Shown here in pieces: positions 55,495 through 64,000 of a DNA stretch of 64,000 nt (the first letter of the stretch is position 1; each line of letters starts with the position of its first letter). The position numbers were made by a program, and so were the translations under genes. The notes beneath the pieces were generated by a model. The model saw nothing but the letters and a program-made list of their open reading frames with translations, made no database searches and was not told where the DNA came from. This stretch comes from Uloborus plumipes (Eukaryota; Arthropoda; Arachnida; Araneae; Uloboridae): the NCBI GenBank assembly GCA_038373865.1, contig JAXGGA010004704.1, positions 1 through 64,000 on the forward strand. Reading direction: 5' to 3'.

Positions 55495-56290
55495 TGTAGT
55501 GGATTAGTGGTCTTAAGAAGCTTCACAATGGACGGAAACTATTCTGATAGATTCTGTGCAAGCCAGAATGAATTTCGAAAGTTATGTTCATTTACTGGGT
55601 GTTAATTTTTTCTAACAAAAGCACCGTGAATAATATGAATGGAGACAAATTGTTCAAGCAGGATAATGGCTAACCACACGTTTCTCAAACGTCAAAATCA
55701 TAACTTGATGCTTATTTCGTGAAATTGCTTCTGGCCGACCGAAAATCCCTATCTAAATTTAAAGGAAACTTTGTGAGGCATTCTGGCAACAGAAGTATGA
55801 AAAAAAGGTATTCAAAAGCAAGAAAGAACTCAGTTGCAAGCAAGCAGAACTCAACCTTCATACTCTCCCAGTGTTTTTTTTTTTTTAAATCAAAACATTC
55901 CAGGATTATTAAGATGCTCTGGACTTCTATTTACGTTACCAGGAGCACCCCTTATTACAAACAGAGATAGCTTATTTCAGCAAGACGACGCGTCCGGTCG
56001 TACCTCAAGCTACCCAAAGACACCGTTTCAGACCTTTGAAGTGAATTTTTTTGCTCTGGTTTGTTGAAAGATCCGTCCTTAATTCAAATAAAAACTTATG
56101 GGCATTTTAGTGAGAGAAATTTTATGTAAATAGAGAAAGTTAGATAATAAGGATGAAATTAATAAATTCATAAAAAATTCTTTTGAGAATACTTCAAAAG
56201 ACGTTTTAGGGACGTTGTTTCAATCTATGCCTTCAAGATTGACTAATGTTATAGCTCGCTGGCTAATAACTTTATTGTCATCATTAGGGT
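55495..56290 (+). pseudogene. Two adjoining Tc1/Tc3-like transposase remnants
   Basis: Around 55640-55830, broken frames give LFKQDNG.PHVSQTSKS (second catalytic Asp region) and WPTENPYLNLKETL.GIL (a decayed SPDLNPIENLWGIL box). A second remnant at 55960-56270 gives LFQQDDASGRTSS, then MGILVREI and the tail NTSKDVLGTLFQSMPSRLTN. Since the same protein region appears twice, these are two copies or a duplication. Multiple stops and shifts rule out function. Confidence 0.72.
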
Positions 56291-56376
56291 AATGTGATTA
56301 TATACTTTTGTCTAGCTTCTTCTCTATGTTCAGCGCAAAGACATGTTGTTAACCCTTTACTGCTCCTGGCGTATAT

Positions 56377-56967
56377 AGGGTGCACACAAATAACTGACGA
56401 CAAAATTCATTTATGCATAATTTTCATTCAAGCTGTTTCTTAAAGTTTGCCAAAACTTAATAGTTTTAGTTTAATTCCATGAGCAATAGTGCAGACGATT
56501 TTTTGAATTAAAATGTTTTATTTTTTGGATGATCAAGATGGATGATAACAGCCGTTTAATTCTCGAATTGCATTTAAAAGGTAAGCGAAATTATGATTTT
56601 TATAAATATTTGAAGTATTTAAAAATGTTAAAGTGATTAATTGAAATAACTTTAAAGCGGTTTAAAGAAGCAGGTAGTGTAGAAGTAAGGCATAGTGGTG
56701 GAACAAAATGAAGTGTACGATAAAAAAATTAATAAAATGGGCTCGTGAAAGAGTGCCTCTCTAGTGCATGCCGCTGCAGAAGCCTTTCCAAAACGATTAT
56801 CATCTGTGGTTACAGTTAAAGGCGCGAGAATAGAAACCATTGCTTAAACATTGATCCACAATGATGTTACTTTCATTTAACATTTAATTTATCATTATAG
56901 AAAAACTTGTATTACAGTAATAATTTTTTTTTTTTTTTTGAACCGTCAGTTATTTGTGGGCACCCTG
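56377..56967. mobile_element. Tc1/mariner-type deletion derivative inside piggyBac
   Basis: The left end AGGGTGCACACAAATAACTG and right end CAGTTATTTGTGGGCACCCT are inverted repeats flanked by TATA. Internal coding debris includes MDDNSRLILELHLKGKRNY near 56540 and RFKEAGSVEVRHSGG near 56660, which resemble the paired HTH region of Tc1/mariner transposases. The element split the palindromic GGCGTATATACGCC of the piggyBac end, so it inserted later. Confidence 0.7.
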
Positions 56968-57110
56968 TATATACGCCCGGCTCTACCGATGCGTTCCCTG
57001 CCGCTAGCGTATATTAGAGTCCTATATATGAGGACTCTAGCGTATACGCCTGTCGGAAGTACAAGTCCGTTTTCGTTTATTGTGTGAAATAGAAGATCTT
57101 TTTACGAAAA

Positions 57111-57415
57111 TGTCTGACAGGGATGAGAGTGATTTTGATGACTATTTTCCGTCATCTTCAGGAAGGTAAAAGTCGAAATATGATAAAAGGTTAGATGAAG
57201 AGGATTCTGATTGCGACTATTCTCTGAAAGACGCCCGACATTGGATACGATTGGATATGAAAAATTAAAAAATGCATCGGAAAATGTATTGTTTGCTCAA
57301 AAGCAAAACCCGCTATCAATGCAATGAATGTGATGTTGGTTTCTGTATTCAACATTGTTTTAGGAAATTTTACACAGCAGATAAAATCTAACATCTGTTT
57401 CATTACTATTATTCT
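57111..57415 (+). pseudogene. piggyBac transposase N- and C-terminal remnant
   Basis: The ATG opens an acidic N-terminus (MSDRDESDFDDYFPSSSGR) that ends at a stop. After a large deletion, the C-terminal zinc-binding domain appears in two frames: KCIVCSKAK, then TRYQCNECDVGFCIQHC and FRKFYTADKI before a stop. The CxxC...CxxC...C...C pattern is the piggyBac signature. The DDD catalytic core, about 400 residues in intact relatives, is missing. Confidence 0.78.
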
Positions 57416-58695
57416 AAACATTCTATTTTTAATTTTGGTTCTTATTTTTCATTTTCTTTTTTCTGTGAAAGTAAAAAGGTTTTTATCACAAAATACACCT
57501 TTTTTTTTTCCTCCAATAACACCGCATAACTACGCGCGGAAAAACGGTGGTACTGGGGAGCGCATCTCGTCAGTTTTCTTCGTCAGGTAAGAGGTTACGG
57601 TAATAATACTGAATCGTTCAATGTATTTTTCGATACCTAATATGAAAAAAAAAGTACGTGATTTAAAATATTTTCGTTCCACAATCATCTGCAATCTGAA
57701 AGACAAATGTGGGTTTGGAAAAAGGACCCGTGTAAGATAACGAATGAAGCGCATTCTCTAATCAGGGGCCTCAAGAACTCAAAATTTGTTGATGGGAGGG
57801 CGGGGGGGGGGTAGTTCTCAATATACCGAATGAAGTTCCAAATTTTACACAATAATAAAATACGAATTTTTTCACATGCACCAACATGAAACGATAAAAG
57901 GCTGCAAAGAAAAAAAAACATTTGCTTATTAAAAAAAAATTATGGGAGGTCACAGTGACCTCGCTTTGATCTAAGGGGTGCAGATGCCCCTCCCTGCATA
58001 GGCGTAATTTGGCCTCGAAAAGTGGGGGGGCAAACTTTTTACAATTAAAATAATGCAAAATGTACTTTTTCAAAAAAAAAAAATGATAACAATAATAATA
58101 ATAATCATAATAAAAATAAATAAATAAACAAATAGTAATAATAATAATAATGATGATGATGATGATAATAATAAAATCAAAAAATCGAAAAACTTTTTAC
58201 GAAATGTATATGTTAAATGTTTTAAAAACAGAACAAGGCACCAGAGACGAGAAGAGTACATCTTACTCTCTGTTACTGAGAGTACATCTTAAAGAAAACC
58301 TACAGAGGGATTAGTTGCTAAAATTTCACATGTGAAATAGGCATTGTTCATTCATTCGGTCAACTTCTGGAAGTACATTTACTAATCTTAATAAATTCAG
58401 GAAACATAAATTAGTAAAAGCGATATTGATTTAACCATGGTTCGGAGCAAAATGGTCTTATTAGCAATGGTAACATTTGGAAGAAAAATTCTTTCACAAG
58501 GATTCGAAACCAACATCTTTAATGCGTTAAAGATGAATCAATTAAGATTCAAAAAAATGGAAAGCTGGGTGATAAACATAGAATGTGAAATGACTCGTCG
58601 AATCGAAACTGTATTTCTTCCAATAAAATTTATTGCACTGAAAAACTCATGTTTGGCAACAACCATTCCGTATAGTACTAAACTAAAAATTTATT
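57416..58695. other. Non-coding DNA with decayed element pieces
   Basis: A GGGAGGTCACAGTGACCTC block near 57945-57965 matches the hAT element at 14346-15383, so it is a fragment of that family. G-rich strings near 57795-57815 and 58022-58030 look like hAT-type tips without partners. A trinucleotide (AAT/GAT)n run spans 58083-58172. Open frames in this stretch are not credible genes. Confidence 0.5.
58083..58172. repeat. (AAT)n/(GAT)n microsatellite
   Basis: Imperfect AAT, ATA and GAT trinucleotide units run for about 90 bp. Confidence 0.85.
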
Positions 58696-61050
58696 GTTTC
58701 CATTTTTACTTCCTTTTACGTAGTAAAGGAAGTATTGTGATCGCGAAAAAAAAATCACTCAAATTTGAGTCTAAATTTTGATTTTGCTCACCCCCGAATG
58801 AATGTTCAGTAGTTTTTTCGACCTGTCAACACGTGCATATGTACCTAACAACATATAAGCATCCGAAAAATTATTTTCAACCACCCCCGAGTTAATTACG
58901 ACGAGTTTTCTCGTGACGTCTGTATGTACGTATGTGCGGATGTATGTGCGTATGTGGCTCGCATAACTCGAAAACTATATACCGTAGAAACTTCTAGCTT
59001 GGTATGTAGGCTCTGAGTATGGTCTAGTTGTGCACCTCCCCTTGTGGTTGCATTTGAATGTTCCCAAGGGGGTGTTTTACCCCTTTTTGGGGGTAAATCA
59101 GTGTTAATTTCAATGCAGACTCAAGTGATACACTAGGTGGCCAAAAGTATCCGGACACTTTCAAAAATTCACATTCTTACATATAGCTCGAGAAATAAGC
59201 GATCAATTGTTCTTTAACTTTAGTCATACAAAATATAGACTTCACCGAACATTTCCAAGTTGAAATTAAATTACCCTTGCATTTGGGGGACGACAAGAAG
59301 GGGGTTGAAAGAAAAACCGCTTTTTGACCATAACTCTTCGAAAATAGCTCGGAATAAGCTATCAATTTCAGTAATTAATTAGCATACTATGTATAATTAC
59401 TGTACAAATTTTTATGAACGTACCACTCTTACTTCTGAAGATATGAAACATTTTTGAAAAAACGGCAATTTTATTTGAAGGGTTTTTGCTCATAACACGC
59501 AGAGTTTTTGATCAAACCTTATCACAACTTCAGGAAAGATGACAAAATACAAGAGAAAGAACATACTAAAGCGGTAAATAAAAATATTAAAAATTCGATG
59601 AGATATGAACGTTAAAAGGAAATAATTTTTCACGGCGCATGCGCGAACGACAGAAATTTATAACTACAAAAATATTGTAGCCTGATTTATACTGCATCTT
59701 ATAAAAAAAGTTTCAGTTGAATATCATGAAAAATGAAAAAGATATCAGCGATCTAGTGAGCTGTATTTCATTCAGTCGCAGACAATACATAAATAGTGAG
59801 GGGTTGTCCACAAATAGTGTGGTGACAATCGATCATTTTTTTTCAATGTTAAATTGTATACAGTTTGAAAATTTATATTCGGCATAGAAGTCACATTTCG
59901 TCTGTTCGGCCAAAAAGACCTTATACGTACGTTTCCAAAAGTATCCGGACACCCTCTGAAACGTTGGTTTTGAAAGACGACGCAATAACCTTTAATTTAA
60001 AAATAGCTCTTTGTGGACAGACCCTCACTATTTATGTATTGTCTGCGAATGAATGAAATACAGCTCACTAGATCGCTGATATCTTTTTCATTTTTCATGA
60101 TATTCAACTGGAACTTTTTTTATAAGATGCAGTATAAATCAGGCTACAATATTTTTGTAGTTATAAATTTCTGTCGTTCGCGCATGCGCCGTGAAAAATT
60201 ATTTCCTTTTAACGTTCATATCTCATCGAATTTTTAATATTTTTATTTACCGCTTTAGTATGTTCTTTCTCTTGTATTTTGTCATCTTTCCTGAAGTTGT
60301 GATAAGGTTTGATCAAAAACTCTGCGTGTTATGAGCAAAAACCCTTCAAATAAAATTGCCGTTTTTTCAAAAATGTTTCATATCTTCAGAAGTAAGAGTG
60401 GTACGTTCATAAAAATTTGTACAGTAATTATACATAGTATGCTAATTAAGTACTGAAATTGATAGCTTATTCCGAGCTATTTTCGAAGAGTTATGGTCAA
60501 AAAGCGGTTTTTCTTTCAACCCCCTTCTTGTCGTCCCCCAAATGCAAGGGTAATTTAATTTCAACTTGGAAATGTTCGGTAAAGCCTATATTTTGTATGA
60601 CTAAAGTTAAAGAACAATTGATCACTTATTTCTCGAGCCTATGTAAAAATGTGAATTTTTGAAAGTGTCCGGATACTTTTGGCCACCTAGTGTATGAATT
60701 GGCGCGACCACTTGGCGATATGGCGCCAAGCTTTTGATCGCCAAGTGTTTGACGCCAACTTGGCGACATATCGCCAAGTTGGCGACAAATTTGGCAATTT
60801 TTTTTTTTTTTTTTGAATTTGGGTTCAACTTGGCGTTATTGGCGATATTTTGCGAAAAATTCACTGAATGATATTAAAATCAGCAAATATTTAGAAAATT
60901 AACCATTGTTAAATATTTTTTGCATTGTTTCGTGGCAGATTAGGGGAGTAAATATTGAATTGTTACCTTGCTCACTCCAAGCACTTTTTTTGACACTTAA
61001 GTCAACTACTAAAAAATTTACACGTAAAAGGAAGTAGTGTGGGGCCCATA
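58696..61050 (+). repeat. ~800 bp GGAAGT-ended repeat family, copy C, split by a foldback element
   Basis: The left part (58696-59130) has CCATTTTTACTTCCTTTTAC, AGTAAAGGAAGTATTGTGAT, the CGCATAACTCGAAAACTATA block and CCCCTTTTTGGGGGTAAATC. The right part (60693-61050) resumes with CACTTGGCGATATGGCGCC and ends in ACACGTAAAAGGAAGTAGTG and CCATACCAGA. Removing the 1562 bp insert restores an ~800 bp unit with the same order as copy A at 7634. Confidence 0.8.
59131..60692. mobile_element. Foldback element with Tc1-type ends, 1562 bp
   Basis: The ends CACTAGGTGGCCAAAAGTAT and ATACTTTTGGCCACCTAGTG continue as mirror images for roughly 670 bp per arm, leaving a centre of about 200 bp (59810-60015). 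TA flanks both ends (59129-59130, 60693-60694). CCAAAAGTATCCGGACAC-type tips are well known from Tc1-like elements. A third tip-like copy (CCAAAAGTATCCGGACACC) lies in the centre near 59935. No transposase is encoded; the mirrored open frames on both arms are consequences of the inverted repeat. Confidence 0.88.
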
Positions 61051-61364
61051 CCAGATTTTTTTTCAATAGGTAAGTCTTGAAATCTTATCGATTTCTAAAA
61101 TCAATCTCAGTTCTTACTGGTTTTTTAATCCATGCTATACAAAAAAAATCTGCTCTAAGAATCAAATTTACATACACGTGCGCAACAAGTCAGGAATATC
61201 AAAAGCTATAAAATAAAATGTGTAATCAAAAGTTACATGTATTACCGAACAGCAAAAAGGGAATAAAAATTAGTTTAAATTTACAAATTAAATATATTAA
61301 CCATGAAAACAAGTATAAATCTGACAAAAAAAAAAAAAAAAAAAAAAAAACATTCAACCAAGCA
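61051..61364. other. Non-coding DNA, no feature recognised
   Basis: AT-rich sequence with a 24-base A run at about 61327-61350. Confidence 0.5.
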
Positions 61365-61855
61365 CTAATGAAGGGTAAGGCGCCTTCCTTTCATCTCTGC
61401 CTTTGAAGAAAATGCATTGATGACAGCATCTTTATCTATTATAATGTCCCTTTCAATGTTCAATAACGCAAGGTCTGATAATCTTTCTTGCCCTGTTGTG
61501 CAGCGCAGATACGTTTTGAGTCTTTTTAATGAAGAGAAGCTTCTTTCACATGATGCGGTGTTCATTGGTATGCATAAGAAAGTTTTATACAATGTATGAA
61601 GACTTATAAATCCATTTCTTATATCATGTTACTTAATGTATGTATTTGATTCTGTTTTCCAAGTTATCCGTCTCGGTTGAGCTTTTAAATATGCGATTAA
61701 AAATTTTAACTTCAGCTTTGATTTCTTCTAAATTTAAACCGTACAAATTGGAAATCAGTTCCAAACTTTGGATTTTAGGTTCATTTTCTGTCAAGACATC
61801 TGAAAACGCCACAAGGATGTAGAGGTCGTTTTCTTTGAATCTTTGCTCAATTTCA
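61365..61855 (-). pseudogene. hAT transposase C-terminal region (ZMYM1-like), 5' part lost
   Basis: On the minus strand, the frame at 61592-61365 gives PMNTASCERSFSSLKRLKTY, then LRCTTGQERLSDLALLNIER. This is the hAT dimerisation domain near the C-terminus, as in ZMYM1-like hAT transposases. Upstream on the same strand, 61855-61640 encodes INEIEQRFKENDLYILVAFS and a following segment that fits the region before it, but with stops between. The pogo-like element at 61864 interrupts the gene exactly where the upstream match ends. Confidence 0.78.
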
Positions 61856-61863
61856 TTAATAAT

Positions 61864-62770
61864 TAGGGGAGACCGGGGCAGGTTTACGCATGGGGCACGT
61901 TTACGCAGCGCACTTTTTCAGAAACGTGTTGTAGTTTGCTCAACATCGGTGATGACAGATTCATCCGGGCACCTATCGGATATTCTCACAAGAATTTTAG
62001 CTTCAGTCGAGCTTCTGCCTAGCGCGCAGCAAGGATTATCTGTTTTCTGCCAAAGTGAGTAAATTTTGTGTTCAGCTTACTAAACCTCATTGTGAACTAA
62101 TAATACTTTGTGAAAGATAAACAAATATATGAACGAACGCAGAATTTAATGCTCTTTTCAAAAATGTAATTGTTTTGACTGAAATGTTATTGTATTTGGT
62201 TGTACATTAAAAATAAGCTAAAAAGTAACGACGGGGCACGTTTACGCATCGACGTCGGGGCACGTTTACGCAGTAAGAACGCGCGTAAACGTGCCCCGAG
62301 GTCGGTGCGTAAATGTGCCCCAGAAACTTTTTTAGCACCGTATCGCCATAGAACGTCTGTTTTTTTAGTCCATTTAGCTTCGCAATTTCTCATTTTATGT
62401 TTAATTGAATTACAAATTCATCTCTTGTAGCTAACTATCATATAGTTCTGTACTCATGTTTGTACAATTTAAATTTTATAAACTATTCAGCCTGTTTTTT
62501 TTTCTTAATGTTACAGATGGTAAGACATTATGTTACAAAAACTCTTAGAACGAAGTTCGACATAAAACTAATGAAAAATACCGTACTGAAAGTGAGACTT
62601 GGTCAAGCCACAATTAGAGGGGCTGCCAAAATTTATGGTTTAAATGACAAGACGGTAGGTAACTACTGCAAAAAATGGGCTAACCTATCCAATGAGGACC
62701 TGAAAACGCAAGATGAAAATGAAAATGTCAGTAGAAAATATCTTATAATATTTTGGACTATTTTATGAAG
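61864..62770 (+). mobile_element. pogo-like element, left part (GGGGCACGTTTACGCA motifs)
   Basis: The left tip reads TAGGGGAGACCGGGGCAGG followed by TTTACGCATGGGGCACGTTT. The motif GGGGCACGTTTACGCA occurs near 61880, 61892, 62234 and 62256, and inverted near 62283 and 62308. The inverted set could form a hairpin. An exon with a pogo-type HTH follows. The right tip was not found before the Tc1 element at 63099, so the true end may lie beyond the window. Confidence 0.65.
62517..62768 (+). CDS. pogo/CENP-B-type HTH, N-terminal part of a transposase
   Basis: From the ATG at 62517 the frame reads MVRHYVTKTLRTKFDIKLMK, then VRLGQATIRGAAKIYGLNDK and TVGNYCKKWANLS. This is the psq/CENP-B-like helix-turn-helix that begins pogo, Tigger and Jerky-type transposases. 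The ATG follows a TTACAG acceptor-like string, and the frame ends after about 83 codons, so it is either a first coding exon or a truncated gene. No DDE catalytic domain is visible downstream in the window. Fairly sure of the domain, unsure of the gene structure. Confidence 0.65.
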   Translation: MVRHYVTKTLRTKFDIKLMKNTVLKVRLGQATIRGAAKIYGLNDKTVGNYCKKWANLSNEDLKTQDENENVSRKYLIIFWTIL

Positions 62771-63098
62771 TTTTAAATTGCTTTTTTTTTCAATGAAACC
62801 AAATACGATTATAAAATTTAAATTTAATAATTTATACTGTGAAATTTTTAAATGGTATTCAAAGTCATTTTCACTGGATGAAGTAACCCCCCCCCCACAG
62901 CTAATTTGAATGCCATTCAATTAGCGGCGCATTTCATTTCAACAGTTGAAGTAGTAAATGTGCTACTAATTTTCTATTGCGGGAAAGGTTTTCAATATTC
63001 ACTTATGTTATTCTGCATAACGCTGGCTACCGTCAAAGCTCTTATACCCCCCCCCCCCACATAATGTGGAGGTATAGTTTACTTTTTCCCACAATATA
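62771..63098. other. Non-coding DNA before the terminal Tc1 element
   Basis: It has C runs at about 62887-62896 and 63047-63058. It may be an intron or body of the pogo-like element, but I see nothing that proves it. Confidence 0.4.
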
Positions 63099-64000
63099 CA
63101 CTGAAGTGACAAAAGTCATGGGATAGCAATATGCAAATTTTCAGATGGCAGTAGCATCGCATAGAACAGGTATAAATGCGCAGTGCTTTTACAGAGCTTT
63201 CATTTCTGTTCAAGTTATTCATGTGAAGAGGTTTTAACGTGATGATGACCGCACGACGTGAATTAACAGACTTTGAACGCGGAATGTTAGTTGGAGCTAG
63301 ACGCATGGGTCATGCCATTTCGGAAATCGTTAGAGAATTCAACATTCCCAGATCCACTGTGTCAAGAGTGTGCCGAGAGTATGAAATTTCAGGCATAACA
63401 TCCCACCATGGACAGCGCAGTGGTCGACCGCCTGCACTTAAAGATCGAGACCGACGACGTCTGCAAAGAGTCGTAAATTCTAACAGACAAGCAACACTGC
63501 GTCAAATCACCGTAGAAATCAATGTGGGACGTACAATGGACGTGTCTGCTAGAACTGTGCGGAGAAATTTGGATTTCTTGGGCTATTCCAGTAGAAGACC
63601 GACTCGAGTGCCTTTACTGACAGAACGACATCGCTTGCAGCGACTCTCGTGGGCACGTGAGCATATCGGTTGGTCCCTAGATGAATGGAAAACCGTGGCC
63701 TGGTCCGATGAGTCACGATTTCAGCTGGTAAGAGCCGATGGTAGGGTTCGTGTGTGGCGCAGACCCCACGAAGCCATGGACCCAAACTGTCGGCAAGGCA
63801 CTGTTAAAGCTGGTTGTGGCTCCGTAATGGTGTGGGCTGTTTTTTCATGGCATGGACTTGGTCCTCTAGTGCGACTGGACCGAACATTGACTAGAAATGC
63901 TTATGTGCAGCTACTTGGAGATCACTTGCAGCCATTCATGGACTTCATGTACCCAAACAACGATGGGATTTTTATGGATGACAATGCGCCATGTCACCGG
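63099..64000 (+). mobile_element. Tc1-like transposon, 5' part, runs off the window
   Basis: The left tip CACTGAAGTGACAAAAGTCA is preceded by TA (63097-63098) and resembles known Tc1-like inverted repeats. A transposase starts 143 bp in. The right end lies beyond 64000. Confidence 0.9.
63242..64000 (+). CDS. Tc1-like transposase, partial (no stop before window end)
   Basis: This enzyme excises and reinserts its own element at TA sites. The frame is open for 253 codons from the first of two adjacent ATGs to the window edge, with no stop or shift. It contains an N-terminal HTH (ELTDFERGMLVGARRMGHAI, SEIVREFNIPRSTVSRVC), a GRPPAL hook, a second HTH region (RQATLRQITVEIN, SARTVRRNL), the first catalytic Asp in TVAWSDESRF, a GSVMVWAVFS strand and the second catalytic Asp in IFMDDNAPCH. 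The third acidic residue should lie just past the window. It is the only DNA-transposon gene here that looks intact, and its GC content is higher than its surroundings, which fits recent arrival. Confidence 0.93.
   Translation, partial: MMTARRELTDFERGMLVGARRMGHAISEIVREFNIPRSTVSRVCREYEISGITSHHGQRSGRPPALKDRDRRRLQRVVNSNRQATLRQITVEINVGRTMDVSARTVRRNLDFLGYSSRRPTRVPLLTERHRLQRLSWAREHIGWSLDEWKTVAWSDESRFQLVRADGRVRVWRRPHEAMDPNCRQGTVKAGCGSVMVWAVFSWHGLGPLVRLDRTLTRNAYVQLLGDHLQPFMDFMYPNNDGIFMDDNAPCHR

Larger units (their letters stand above)
56349..57415 (+). mobile_element. Gutted piggyBac element with nested MITE
   Basis: A TTAA target (56349-56352) is followed by CCCTTTACTGCTCC. The 5' region continues past a nested MITE to a transposase start at 57111 and a cysteine-rich C-terminus near 57275-57400. 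The catalytic core is deleted. I could not find the 3' tip, so the right border is the end of recognisable coding sequence. Confidence 0.72.

Noticed and set aside
59177..60662. Similar ~62-residue proteins on opposite strands
   Set aside because: They arise because the foldback arms are mirror images. Neither shows a known motif.

Overview
The window is eukaryotic genomic DNA: AT-rich, full of homopolymer runs and microsatellites, with one intron-split cellular gene and a dense layer of transposable elements. It most likely comes from an arthropod. The repeat load, the tRNA-derived SINEs and the two-SRCR lysyl oxidase suggest a chelicerate such as a spider, but that placement is inference from general familiarity.

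The only host gene I can support is a lysyl-oxidase-like gene (LOXL) on the + strand, from the ATG at 17632 to the stop at 49173. I join eight exons (17632-17932, 32083-32264, 33414-33596, 33758-33914, 38352-38492, 38637-38754, 47257-47509, 49051-49173). All introns are GT-AG with compatible phases. The exons total 1458 nt (485 codons plus stop) and encode a signal peptide, two six-cysteine SRCR domains and a complete LOX catalytic domain with copper-ligand histidines and both residues of the LTQ cofactor. Introns 1, 4 and 6 (about 14.2, 4.4 and 8.5 kb) hold much of the mobile DNA.

Layout. 1-3.1 kb: a hAT-type MITE and a 5'-truncated CR1/L2-like LINE with an intact reverse transcriptase. 3-17.6 kb: non-coding upstream DNA with palindromic MITEs, hAT-like elements, an approximately 800 bp GGAAGT-ended repeat family inside a larger element, and a decayed ~295 bp tandem repeat. 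17.6-49.2 kb: LOXL, whose introns contain a duplicated exon fragment, two tandem foldback elements, two multi-level nests of hAT elements, a 401 bp tandem duplication, mariner and piggyBac remnants, and a nest of elements carrying motif arrays. 49-64 kb: downstream DNA with a decayed Tc3-like element, tRNA-derived SINE pieces, Tc1 remnants, a gutted piggyBac carrying a MITE, a 1.56 kb foldback element with Tc1-type ends, a hAT transposase tail, a pogo-like element with an HTH exon, and the 5' part of an apparently intact Tc1 transposon running off the end.

The most unusual theme is a group of unrelated-sequence elements (about 7.1-9.5, 38.8-42.5, 39.3-42.3, 40.5-42.2 and from 61.9 kb) that share one design: terminal inverted repeats plus many internal copies of a family-specific motif with an AC...CCCC core. 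One of them carries a pogo/CENP-B-type helix-turn-helix.
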